Shown here: positions 44,969 to 56,296 of the stretch, in pieces
Position numbering within the stretch: the stretch's first letter is position 1
Layout of the letters: each line of letters starts with the position of its first letter
Assembly (NCBI RefSeq): GCF_932294415.1
Contig: NC_065542.1
Span: 41,753,942 to 41,817,941, forward strand
Direction: 5' to 3'
Length of the DNA: 64,000 nucleotides
Source: Quercus robur
Taxonomy: Eukaryota > Streptophyta > Magnoliopsida > Fagales > Fagaceae
Position numbers and translations under genes: made by a program
The notes under the pieces: generated by a model
What the model was told of the DNA's origin: nothing
The model's database searches: none
What the model saw: only the letters and a program-made list of their open reading frames with translations

Positions 44969-45397
44969 GCTTATTTATATATATAATAATAGGTGAAACT
45001 GAGAGACAATCAAATTAGAATTCTAAATTAGAGTTCCAACTTTTCCCCATGTGTCCTAAATTATTTATTCTTAAAGCGTTTTATTTTTTAATTTTAGAAT
45101 CAAATGTGGAACCACATCATTAATATTTATTCAAATGAATTATTAATTACAAAAACCAAAGAGTCTAGAATAAATGAATCGTGAATAAAAAAAGTGTTTC
45201 ACAATAATAAATAAATAAATAAACATAGATAATTTACATTTTATATCTAATAATATACTTACAAATTTTTTTAAAAAGTTAACAAAATATAAAAATAACT
45301 ATCAACAGTATTTAAATTATATATATAGGAATTATATTATGCATCTTATTGTATATCTTTAAAAGTATTCATGCATATGCATGGGATTACAAACTAG
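44969..45397 (+). mobile_element. probable small Helitron
   Basis: The right end shows a palindrome CATGCATATGCATG, then about 10 bp (GGATTACAAA), then CTAG followed by T (45394-45398). This is the Helitron 3' layout. A start near 44969, TCACCAGCTTATTTATATAT, is only approximate; I did not see the usual A before TC. Confidence 0.4.
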
Positions 45398-46079
45398 TTT
45401 GCATAATATGAGACGAAATATTAAAAGTTAACTTTTTTTTAAAAGCTGAAACTTAGGGGTGTCAATTCATGTTAGTGTGTCGGGTTCGTGTCATATCGAG
45501 GTAGGGGTATTCAACTAAATGACTCAACCTTAACCCGACCCATTTAATAATTATGTCATGATCCTTCAATCCTAACTCGACCTGTTAGTAAGGCGGGTTG
45601 ACCTGACCCAACCCATTTGACACGCTTAATAAACAAGTCATGTTGGGTTGACATTAATGTAATACAACCCATTTCAACCTACATAATATTATATATAACA
45701 CCCATCTAGAAATAATTTTTTTTACATCCTAAAAACAGTGCATACACTTCAAATCTTCAACCCACATTCAAAATAATATAGTTCAACAAAAATATAACAT
45801 TCATCTAGAAATAAGTTCTTTACACTCTAAAAGAAATGCATACACTTCAACCCAAATTCAAAATAACATAGTTTAACAAAAATAAAATAACATAGTTTAA
45901 CAAAAATATAATATCATTAGAACTTGCCAAATGCTAAGTATCAATATTGGAAGAATTAGAGTAAACAGTAGACTAATCCTGACTATGACTACGATTATCA
46001 TCCATAGATTTTTTGTTGATGTCCAAATTCATAACATCTTCCACAAGCTCATCCAATTTCATTTGTGCAAGTTCTATGC

Positions 46080-46125
<46 letters not shown>
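45398..46125. other. degraded dispersed repeat and (TA)n microsatellite
   Basis: From about 45456 TAGGGGTGTCAATTCATGTT and GTGTCGGGTTCGTGTCATAT resemble a common plant dispersed repeat; a related stretch is at 58790. A local duplication AACATTCATCTAGAAATAAG / AACACCCATCTAGAAATAAT occurs near 45699 and 45798. (TA)n spans about 46084-46121. No gene. Confidence 0.45.
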
Positions 46126-46127
<2 letters not shown>

Positions 46128-46310
46128 GTCATGCTAACGAGTGCCCTTAGAGCACTCATCAATAATCCATTTTAGAAAAGTTTTGATACCATTTTTATGA
46201 GAAATGAAAAAAGCTGTCAAAAGATTAATTCTTTTTTTTTCATTTCCCATAAAAATTTTCTTTAAATGGATTATTAACCAGTGCTCTAAGGGCACTCGTT
46301 AGTATTTCCC
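46126..46310. mobile_element. MITE, ~185 bp, with long inverted repeats
   Basis: GGGTCATGCTAACGAGTGCC and following CTTAGAGCACT at the left are mirrored at the right as AGTGCTCTAAGGGCACTCGT TAG...CCC. Similarity extends to AATAATCCATTT, about 45 bp per arm. It sits in a TA microsatellite, so the target duplication cannot be read. The superfamily is not certain (hAT- or Mutator-type). Confidence 0.75.
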
Positions 46311-46522
46311 ATATATATATAAGTATTAGTAGTTACAAAATATGATCATGCCTCAACAGTTTTAAAAGCAATACCTATCAGATCTAGTTTATAAACTATC
46401 TCAATAAACCCACTTGCAAGATATGTAGACAATGTCCAACTCTAAAAAAAACGGTTAGGATTAATGCCCTTAAATCCTATTGTATGATACTATGTATGAC
46501 ATTATGTATGATTTATTGTTAT

Positions 46523-47619
46523 TGTAAGGTTGAATTTATTCAACCATCTAATTGGCTTTATTCCGTGCCAAATTTGCTTGTAATTCAGCATTTAGTAACC
46601 CTGTATTTAGGTGGGATTGTTGTAAGGGTAGTGAGTGAGATAGTGTGAAGATTGCTCAAGAGTGTGCAAGAAAACAGAGAGTCGCGGCTGGGACTCGCGG
46701 CTGGACTCGCGGCTTCAACCCGCCAGAATCTGCACACGTGCCAAGCATGCTGGAAGATGAACAGTCATGCTAGCTGGAGCACTACAGGACAAAACAAGAC
46801 AACTGGCCATACGGTTAACTCGCGACTGGAACTCGCGACTTAGTCAAGCCGCGAGCCACCCCTGTTTTGGAAAAACCTGACGTTTCGCATTCCACTCCTC
46901 TTCAGTATAAATACCCTTTTAACCCACGATTGAAAGAGAGCTTCCAGAGAGAATTTTGAGAGAGAAACCCTAAAGAAAAACCAGATTGTTTCACCCACAA
47001 TCTCTACCTTAGAGTCTCATCAAAATCCCTCACTCTCTTCCTCTCCATTGTCAAATCCTTGAGAGGCCATTATACCAAACCTGGTTCTCACCACTATCAT
47101 CTTTGTGAGACAGACGTTTGGAGTTCTGGGAAGCAGTTAGGAAGGAGCCAATCTTCATTGGTTGATGCTACGGTGTAGTAGCGGAATCCGGAAAGCTAGA
47201 AAAGAAAAAGGTTCGGCGCAACCTCGTTGGAGCAAGAAGCTTGGAGGGCTTAGGTGCATTGGGTAGATTAGGCTTGGAGGGTCTATTGCTGTCCTTGTAT
47301 CCCAACTGTATTTTCTAGTGGATTGATTACCGCTTGGAGGGCGGCGGAGAGGTTTTTCGCCGAGGTCTTCGGTTTCCTCTTCGATAACATATCTGGTGTT
47401 ATCGCTGTGTTTGCATCTTCCTTCCTCTCTATCTCTGCCTTTACATTATCTGCTGTGGTTTATTTTGTTGTGGCTTAGATAGTTGTTTAATCAATACCAT
47501 GTTATAGCATATGTTAAGTTTCCGCACACTATTGTTTAACATATTGCGTGTGTTGATTAAATTGGTTTTTGGGGGTCTAAACGTTCAAAAGTGTTTTTGT
47601 ACACGTTTTTGAACTTTCA
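46523..47619 (+). mobile_element. solo LTR, 1097 bp, GTTAT target duplication
   Basis: Begins TGTAAGGTTGAATTTATTCA and ends GTTTTTGAACTTTCA. It is flanked by perfect GTTAT at 46518-46522 and 47620-47624. It contains a TATA-like CAGTATAAATACCC near 46905, then a leader-like region. The repeated CTCGCGGCTGGACTCGCGG (46683-46712) and GACTCGCGACTTAG-like words stand out as GC-rich. No second LTR or internal region is present, consistent with LTR-LTR recombination. Confidence 0.85.
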
Positions 47620-48493
47620 GTTATGATTAATAAACTTGTTTTATTATTATCTAAAATAATGGTAACATGAATATTTGGACATTATTATATAGTCCATGAA
47701 ATGTATAGTATGTAATTTATGTGATTTGGTCACAAAAGATATAGATCATAAGTTCTTTGTAAACTCAGAATTTTGGTTCATAGTCGATGATGAAATTTGG
47801 CATTTCATCTGCAAAAATTATAACATATCAAATTAAGATGATTTGTCTTGATCATGAAAGTAGAGACTTCTAGTTGATATGTTGATATGTTTTAAGAGTT
47901 AAGACATATTGAACTGGACCGCTGTGAGATTTATTATTCTCCTAACGATTGTCAAATGAATAATAAATCTCACGACTTCTATTTGTATGAATTCTTAATC
48001 CTGAGAGAATAATGGACCTAATTATGAGGTGTAAGTTGTTTTGATATATTAGAAGTGAGATCTAATGTAACGATCAAAACCTCAGTATGTTAAGTAACCA
48101 CATTTAGTGTTGATGGAACATATATTCTCAAGATGAAATTTATAATCTCTTAACAGAGATATAAAATATTCACTGGAGATATAAAATATTCCCTTGAGAT
48201 AAGTTTAATAGGTTTGGCTATTCAGAGTGTTAGGCCTAACCACTTTAACTTAAAAGATTAAATCGAGTACTCAAGGATTAAAATGTAATAATTTTCAAAA
48301 TGACAGTCTACATTCATGACTTTGTATCACTACGAATATTTTATAAAAGGGTTGCATGTATAATAAAGTCTTGGGATATAATTTATTAATAAGGCCTAGA
48401 GTGCAATTATATTTATATAGTGGTGTTAAATATAATTAATGGTAACTTTGGACTTGTTAAAAGTTGACAAAAAAGCCTAAGACCCATTGGAGC

Positions 48494-49069
48494 CATAGTT
48501 CTCAGAACCGGACTGGACCGGGAGGTCGGACCGTGAAAACCGGGAACCGGGATGAAAACCGGTTTTTTAAGCATAAAGAACCGGATTTTTTGTTAATTCC
48601 GTGAACCGCTAAAACCGGGGTTGGACTTTACAAACCGGTGAGAACTGTGCGGTCCAACCCCTTAGCAATTTTTTTTTTTTTTACAATTTTATTTTACTTA
48701 ATTAAATTATCCATCTCTTACAAGGAATAAAAAAAAAATTATAATTAAAATCCTTCAAAGATATTCAACTTTACTTGAAAAATTAATCATAAATTTTAAT
48801 GTTTTCATGGTTATTATTTTATTTTATTAACTTTCTTATTTAATTATTAAATATATGTTTGAAAATCATTAAATTTCCCTCACATATATAGATATATTGT
48901 CAATTTTGCTAGTTTTATAAATTTAATATCTATATTTAGGTTTTAATTAATTATTTAATTAATTATGACGTCATCACGGTTCGACCCCAGTTCGACCTCG
49001 GTTCGACCTTAAAAACCTTGAACCTCTCCCTTTAACGGTTCAATGAACGGTCCGGGTCTGAAAACCTTG
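48494..49069. mobile_element. hAT-type MITE, 576 bp, 8-bp target duplication
   Basis: Perfect 8-bp ATTGGAGC at 48486-48493 and 49070-49077. The ends CATAGTTCTCAGAACCGGAC and, inverted, CAAGGTTTTCAGACCCGGAC match at 16 of 20 positions. Subterminal regions are full of ACCGG/CCGGT words. No transposase. An 8-bp duplication with short inverted repeats is the hAT pattern. Confidence 0.88.
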
Positions 49070-49509
49070 ATTGGAGCTAGAGTCTTATTTGTTCCCTTTT
49101 GGTCCCACTCCAAGCCACACACTAAAGTCCAATTGGAGAGGCCTAAAAGGCTAGCCCAATTAGATAATCAGTTAGATATAAAGGAAGAAACATACAGAAT
49201 TTTATATATGAAACATCATTGTGAAATAGTGTGTGTGGGTGAGTGTAAGTCACACTCTTATTCTCCTTTGGAAAACTGATTGAGAGACTACACTTCTTGG
49301 GTGTAAAGTGGAATTGGAGTGAAGATTAAAAGTGTTCTTAAGTACTTCTAATCTTTTATTTTGAATTTCACCACAGCAAGGTACACTCTCTTATTCTTAA
49401 ATTCTGAAATTTACATAGTGCATGTTATCAATCCTGAATGAAATAGATTCGTATTTGTTGCTTCCGTTGTGTGTTTTGTATGAGATGCAAAACTAATTTT
49501 TCCAACAAT

Positions 49510-49521
49510 TGGTATCAGAGC
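49510..49521 (+). promoter_or_regulatory. primer-binding site of the old copia element
   Basis: TGGTATCAGAGC two bases after the LTR end. Confidence 0.75.
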
Positions 49522-49968
49522 GGTCTTCAATATCATGCTTGTATAACATGTGATTGGATTTTAGAATAAAAGAAAAACGGTTTCTTGATGTTTACTCACG
49601 TTTTTGATATTTTGAACCCACATGCCATTTATTATATGAGATATATACTGGTTCTTGTTAATCAAAGTGTGGCTCATGATAATGTCGTTAAGAGATACAT
49701 GGCATCGGTTCTGAAATTTTTAAAATAAAACTGAAATAAACCAAGCGTGAACTTTTGTTATGCACCGCTTGGATATTGTTGGCAGTTGGGAGTAGTTATT
49801 GAATTTCATTCAACAACTATTAATTGTTGTTGTCAATGCACATCTTGGCTTGGTATATTTTTAATGATGCCGTGTCTTGATAGTAATTGTATTATGGATA
49901 TAGTTGACAATTAGGCACAGTAGTTGAATTTCATTCAATAACTGTTGCTGATGCCATTAACATATATA
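49522..49968 (+). other. remnant internal region of the old copia element
   Basis: About 450 bp with no open gag. AACTATTAATTGTTGTTG / AATAACTGTTGCTGATG and TTGAATTTCATTCAA recur (49799 and 49925), an imperfect internal duplication. Confidence 0.4.
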
Positions 49969-50431
49969 CTAGCCTCTGAGCATGCACTTACGCGTGTGCT
50001 CAAAGACTCTTCTATTTTTTGGGTAAAAAAAAAAATGATGAATATGTGGGGTGAGTTTTGTAGATTTGAGGAGTTTTAAAACTAACAAAAGAGTGATCCT
50101 ATTTTGTAGGGAGTTAGTGAGTAAAAGTAGGAATTTAAATCAACGTAAAAGTAGAAGTTTATTAGTTTATTAGAAGCAGGAAAATATTTCAATGTAGAAG
50201 TAAAAATTTATTATTTTTGTCAATTTACTATTTTAATCCCATTTTTAAGTTTTAGGTAGGGGTATTTTTGACAGTAAATAAAGCAATAACTAACTTTCTT
50301 TTGCCAATTTACTATTTTAACCCCATTTTTAAGTTGTTGGTTAATTAATTTAGGGATATTTTTGACAGAAAAAAAAAATAAAAAAAAAAATAAAAATAAC
50401 TAACTTTCTAAATCCTCTTAATATATACGGA
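49969..50431 (-). mobile_element. non-autonomous Helitron, 463 bp
   Basis: On the minus strand it starts TCCGTATATATTAAGAGGAT at 50431 after an A. It ends with a stem-loop GAGCACACGCGTAAGTGCAT GCTC, then AGAGG and CTAG at 49972-49969 with T beyond. This is a 5' TC, 3' hairpin, CTRR and A/T insertion site, and no coding. Confidence 0.65.
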
Positions 50432-51829
50432 TGAGTATATGCATATGGCACGATCAATTCTTATTCATTGAATTGTCATGGACCCATAGGCATATATAAA
50501 TGTATATTGTGGACCCGTTTATCTTGGTTATTATATTGTATCAAGTGGCGTTTGGCATGATTCTCAAAAAAAAAAAAAAAAAAGTGGCGTTTGGCTTTTG
50601 GCTAGAGATACATGTATGATTTTATGTTTTTTCATTCTTCAATGGTAAACGTGTACTATTGTTAGTCTTGCATGATATGATTTATATATTTATAGTCAAA
50701 CAGTTTATGTTAATGCTAAGATTAAAGTATTCCTTTAATGAAATTTATTCCTAATGAAATTAGGATTATGTTTTCAAGGATTCTAGCATTATTATGGTTC
50801 TTGATTTTTTTTTTTTTTTTTTTTTTTGAAGAGATTATGGTTCTTGATTTTAAAAATCTTTAATTTAAAATATCTAGTGGGAGAGAGATACAAAGGTTGG
50901 ATCTCACGGCCTCCATTATCGGTTCATTGTAACAAACATTTGTGACCATATACTTATTGCATCTTTTCAAACGGGTCTACGAACTCTAAACTAATAAATT
51001 GAATTATAACTTACGGATACTTTAAATCTCATGATTTAAAAGTGATTGCAAATTAATCCAAGGACAAAGTACAGCTATAATTGTTTTTTTTTTTTTTTTT
51101 GGAGTTTTAACCTATTGCACCACTCTTGATGATTGCTCATGATTATTCTTTATCTTTTTTCTTTTTCTTTTTTTGGTAGAAATGATTATTCTTTATCACA
51201 GACTAAGACATAAATTGATTTTTTTTTTTTTTTTTTGTTTGTGGGCAAAGATCAACTGTAGATCTTTTATTCTACTATAAAATATTTTACCAATTGATCT
51301 AACTAAAACTCACTTAGTGACAAACTTGGTTGTAGTTTAAGGCTACAACTACACTCAATATATTTTTATTAGGAGTGAATTTTGTTAAATTCATTATTAA
51401 ATTACATTTTTTTTCTTATATCTTCCATGCTTGCAAAATTTCTAGAAAATTAAAGATTAATAGTTATGTTATCAATCAAAGTTTTAAATTGAAGTTTTTC
51501 TAATATAAAATTATGCATAAAATATAAGTTTATGGATAGAACAGTAAATAATATCTGATTGGTACGAAATTTGACATGTGTGTTAAGAATAAAAAAAAAA
51601 ATACAATCCAATGGTTACGTTTTTAAAATATGTAGCCATATTAATTTTTTTTTAGTGGGAGTTATTGCCTTAGTCTATAACCAAGTGTATAACCAAATTT
51701 GGTCCTCAATCCAATGTTATCAAAAGCTTTACAATTTGAAGAATGTTTCAACTCAAACCATATACTTGTTTATCTATGACACTATTTACAAAAAATAATT
51801 CAACAAAATTACGACATGTGGTTATTTTG
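50432..51829. other. AT-rich intergenic sequence with T-rich runs
   Basis: No gene. Poly-T/poly-A runs at about 50567-50583, 50805-50827, 51086-51101 and 51219-51237, and a short duplication of AAGTGGCGTTTGGC (50534 and 50582) on either side of one A run. Confidence 0.5.
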
Positions 51830-54341
51830 ACACATTTGTCTATTATACTTGGACAGTATTTCGGTCCAAGCCACATGATATTTTGTCATGCACCAAACCC
51901 AAAAGGGTCCAAAACATAAGAAATACATCCCAAGGGTACCTATAGATTTTTCCTTTCTTGGCAAATCAAACTATAGGAGATCTTTATTTTCCTTTCTTTT
52001 CCATAGGATAAGAATATATAACCATACTAAAATCTCTACATTACAAGTCAAAACTCTATAACACATTTACAAACTATAACTAAAAATCATGTGCCTCCAC
52101 ATAATACATGAATATATTACAAAACTCTGATTAAATTACACAAAGTCACAATCTTATCAAAAATAAGGACCTTAACATTGAGTCTAGGCCTACCACGCCA
52201 AAGGCTAACAAACCTCAAGCACTCCAATAGAATTAATTAAGGTCTCGTTGAACATAGCAAGATTGAGTCACCAACCATTTACAGCAAAAGTCTCCAAATT
52301 TAACATAGCACTCTAATCATCACCAAAGAAGTGAGCTCCATACCCAAGGTATAGCTAATAAATCTGAAAATCTATTAAAGGGTGGGATGAGTTAACGCCC
52401 AGTAAGTAGCATAATTAATGAGGGTGGGGGAAATGCAAGTTTCATCTTCAATAATAATATGACAAGAATGATTAAATAATGAAACACAAAGTTTCTCAAA
52501 GTAAATACCTTGAAATTATATACTATAATATGTAAGCACTAACAATATAATTTCCAAAGCCATAATATCTAACATAAGGTAAATTATCACAAATATACCA
52601 CACTATCACATAGATCAGTCAGGGGATCCGCCCATTCACAACTAGAATGATATTGTCCTCTCTAGTATGCAGACTCTTGGTTGGCCCCATGAACAGCAGT
52701 CTCACCCATACCCTCAAGGTTTTTCTCTCCACCCCCCCCCCCCCGCCCCCCCATGGGCAGGAGAGAGAGCACGTCAAATAGGACCTCTCTTGCATGTGGT
52801 CTCTTAGCCCCATGGGCAGCAACCTCACCCACACACAATCAAGGAACCTCTTCCCCCAATGGGCAGTAGGGAAGAAGACGTCATCCAAAGTGAAATGGCA
52901 CTAACCTGGATTTGATTCCGTTGTCACAAAGACTACAGAAACAAAATCGGGTGATCACCGGGAAATCACACAGGGCATGGTGTTAAAACCACATAAAGCA
53001 CACAGATTACATTACTTGGAAACACATAGTTTATATCCAGGTAGTTTCAGAAAAACCTTAAATAATCTAACTTCTACAAAGTTTGTAAGGTTTTCAACTT
53101 CATTCTTGTCAAGAGATTTTCTATCAATTTCCCACATAACAAGACAAGATGAGCATCTTTAAATTTTCTAGTATACCATAAAATCCATGAATTCCTTATC
53201 AAAGATTAAATAAAAGATGCTCATATTTTTCATGTCAACAATTCATGCATTTCCCCAAATGCAATACCAAATATGATGCATTTTCATATATAATAATATA
53301 TAATAGGGTCACAACACAAAACTTTTAAGAAAATACATATCCATATATAATTTTCCAAAAATCCCATTAAAAAGCTACTTATCTTGCAACCCACAAAAAG
53401 CCTAATTCTCCAAGCTCCAAAGGAGATTAGCTAGAACATCAACAATATCAAGCAAACCTAACACAATAAGCATAAAGCTTAAAATTATATTTAGCTACAA
53501 TTTAGGAATTGCCAAATAAGCACTTAATTAGGCAAGCCTAGTATTTAACCTCATCAATAACATATTCTTCTTCCAAAGTTTATCAACAAATTAATTCACA
53601 AGGCATAGACTCCAATTTATAAAGTTAACCCATTCAATATCATCTCCAACATTATGACTAGCTTCCATAAGATTTACAAAACATCATCAAGAGACCCATG
53701 TAAGCAAAATCAAAATATCCTCCAAAACAAGAAATTTAGAATTTCAACTAACTCCAAATAAACCCAATAGCAATGGAAAAATTAGATTTACCAATCCTCA
53801 CATGTTATAACTCAAAACCCGTAAATTTCCACCATAAATAAACCTTAGATAGTCATCATTAACACAAACCAAAAACCTACTCATCAAATAATTCCACCAA
53901 TACAAAACTCATACATATAAACACATAAATATCACTTTCAATGCTCATAAATCACATGGGCGTCATTATTAAAGCTTAGATAAAAAATATAACCTCAAGC
54001 AAAATATAAAACTCACCAAAAGGATTAGAAATTTTACCTCAAATAAAAGATGAAGATGCTTAGAGGTTCCTAAGGATTTTCCGGTGACATTGCTGGAAAA
54101 AATGATGGTGGAGATGGTGGCATGGAGGTACTGGTGGGAGAGTGTGAGGGAGTGTTTGTGTGTTTGTGAGAAAAAGAAAGAAAACAAATGAGAGGAAAGG
54201 GATGGCCGGCCAAAGAGAGTAGAGATATTTGTGAGATGAGTGGTGGGGGTTAAATGGAGTAGGTGCATGTGGTCTAAATAAAATCTGACCATTACCTTTC
54301 TTTCTTCTTTTTTTTTTCTTTTTTGTGACTCAGACGTTACA
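51830..54341 (-). repeat. probable gypsy-type LTR in antisense, 5' end at 54341
   Basis: On the minus strand the stretch would start TGTAACGTCTGAGTCACAAA at 54341. TGTAAC starts are common in Tekay/Del-type LTRs. It contains GCCTACCACGCCAAAGGC (about 52189) and GACCCTTTTGGGTTTGGTGC (about 51892), which I associate with such LTRs. The other end is not defined, and no coding or second copy is present, so identity is tentative. Confidence 0.35.
52729..52755. repeat. C-rich homopolymer tract
   Basis: ACCCCCCCCCCCCGCCCCCC inside a region with repeated CCCATGGGCAG palindromic words (about 52751, 52809 and, partly, 52856). Confidence 0.9.
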
Positions 54342-55321
54342 TATTTTGTTTAAACACTTTCCATTTATCTTATTTTGCATAATGTATTCATTGTTTGAGT
54401 TGAAATGTTTTTAAATGTGTGTAAGGTTCAATTTAAAACATTTGAAAGTGTAGGTGTACACACCTCATTTTCTACCATTGTTATTTGGCATCCCTAACCC
54501 CATTGGGTAATTGTTCCAATAAAAAACGTCAATAAAGTTTGATTCTTAAAGAAACTATGTTCATTCACCACCACAATCGAGCTCGTTCTTAAAAAGGCAT
54601 GTGACATCCCCATGTTGACATGTACGAGGAGGCATATGGCTGTTCCTGCTAGCTAGATGAACCCAATTTTTAAAAAATACTCCCATTGCATTGAATGTAA
54701 TGATCCTAGCCACTCCCAGCTGGCCAAAATTTGCTCTTCAAATTTAGGGGGACCTTTTGATCTAAAGGCTCCCAAAACCACCAATATTCAGCACCTTTTG
54801 AGGGAAAGGGGGGTAAAAAATCTTCACGTGTTGTGTTTTTTCTCACTAAAAGTCATTTTTTTAAGCAATCCTTCAACATTTTTCCAAATCTTTAATTTTT
54901 TAGGAAAGTTACTTTCATAGGTAAACTCTCTCTCTCAACCCCCCCCCCCCCCCCCCCCCCCCCCACCCCCCACCCCCCACATAAGACAAAACTCTCCCCA
55001 AAATATTTCTAGATTTTTGGAGTTGTGATGAACCATGTTTCTTGAGGTAGCAAATTCCGTGACCAATAACTCCTTGGAGAGTTCGATCACTTATTGTTAA
55101 TGAGCAAGTTCGATCGGTTTTGGTGGTATATATGTACTTGAAAATTTTCTACATGTCACACTAAACACCTAAAAATATTTTCAAATATAAAATATAAATA
55201 AGCAGATAGATAGTTTTGTTATAATCTTGTTTATGTGTGTTTGAATTCTTATATGACCTTGTGAGTTAGAATGTTGATATATGTGAGAAATTTATACAAT
55301 ATTAATTTATAAATTTAATAA
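54342..55321. other. intergenic with a long poly-C tract
   Basis: No gene. 54938-54980 is almost pure C with a few A interruptions, and the exact length may be unreliable in any assembly. 55220-55310 shares a dispersed repeat (inverted) with about 34800-34870. Confidence 0.5.
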
Positions 55322-55977
55322 CCTTGACCCTTCACGTGCCAATATTTACAATCCCGAAGTCGGTACCCTCAATAGCCACAACCTCCTAGTCCTCCGCTGG
55401 CTCCAACTCAGTGCTGAGTTCGGAAGGCTCCAGAGGGTAATGTTTGTGAATGTCGAGATTAACTTAATAATTATAATTTCTTTTCTTAATATTTAGATTT
55501 AATTAGTTTACTGGAATACTAGTACTACTTTATACATATTAAGAACAAAATGAATTTGAAAAAAAAAAAAAAAACATATATTTGCAAGATGCTATTTATG
55601 TTCCACACCGGAACCGGAATGCACACAGCATAATCTATGTAGTAAGGGGCCGTGCCCAGGTTCAAGTAGTTGACGACTTTGGTCGAATTGTATTCGATGA
55701 TGAGCTCCAACAAGATCAGATCTAGTTTTCGGGCTAGCAGTGAGGGTTTCCAGTGGGTGGCCTTCAAGACAAATGACAATGCCCAAATTTCTCCTCTTGC
55801 AGGACAAACCCCTGCTCTCAGAGCCATTAATTCCAGCAGACGTACTGGCCAACTCTTTCCAACTTCGCCAAGAAGATGTTTCAGAATTGAAATTTAATTT
55901 GCAGCAACAAGGGAACACTGTAATAAGACCCACTAGATCTTCTTCTTAGAGGAGGGCTATAGCTTAGATGCAAAGTC
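55322..55977 (+). pseudogene. legumin relic A: end of exon 3, intron 3, exon 4
   Basis: 55322-55436 matches the end of legumin exon 3 (from GACCCTTCACGTGCCAATAT), followed by a donor AGG/GTAATG and an intron 3 related to that at 39412-39564. Exon 4 is at 55588-55977. The acceptor reads GCAA/GATG instead of GCAG/GATG. About 26 bp are missing after CAACAAGATCAGATC near 55720. A 4-bp gain near 55828 shifts the frame, and a TAG at 55947 precedes the original stop. Exons 1 and 2 are absent. It cannot encode a protein. Confidence 0.9.
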
Positions 55978-56296
55978 TAATGTAAATGTGTCGAGACTGT
56001 ATCATACTACGCATAGTTTTTGTTTTTTGTAAGGTTGCAAGGCTCTTTTAATAAATAATCGAAACTAAGGAGCGTGTCTACTAAAGTAAATTACTACTAT
56101 GTGTATCTTTGTGAACATATAATAAGTTATAAAATCCTATATATGGTTCATTCGGCTAGATATAGTTCATACATGTTATTTATTTTAATTTTATTTCCTT
56201 CATATTTTCATGGTCTTCCTTTGACTAATCAATGTTAAGAAAAGTTTCTACTCGAGTAAATTTATCTACATGTACCTTTATGGGTTATAATAGGTT
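55978..56296 (+). other. legumin 3' flanking sequence, copy A
   Basis: GATGCAAAGTCTAATGTAAA and onward matches both the displaced flank at 44839 and copy B at 60982. No gene. Confidence 0.7.

Larger units (their letters stand above)
46453..49507 (+). repeat. 5' LTR of an old copia element, split by two later insertions
   Basis: Starts near GGTTAGGATTAATGCCCTTA (46453) and ends TTTTTCCAACA at 49507, followed by TGGTATCAGAGC at 49510, the Met-tRNA primer site. The LTR body resumes on both sides of a solo LTR (46523-47619) and a MITE (48494-49069). Without them it is about 1.37 kb. The internal region after 49521 has no recognisable gag. Confidence 0.7.

Noticed and set aside
52619..52888. Minus-strand frame with a poly-Gly run
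   Set aside because: It depends on the C homopolymer and sits in an LTR-like repeat.
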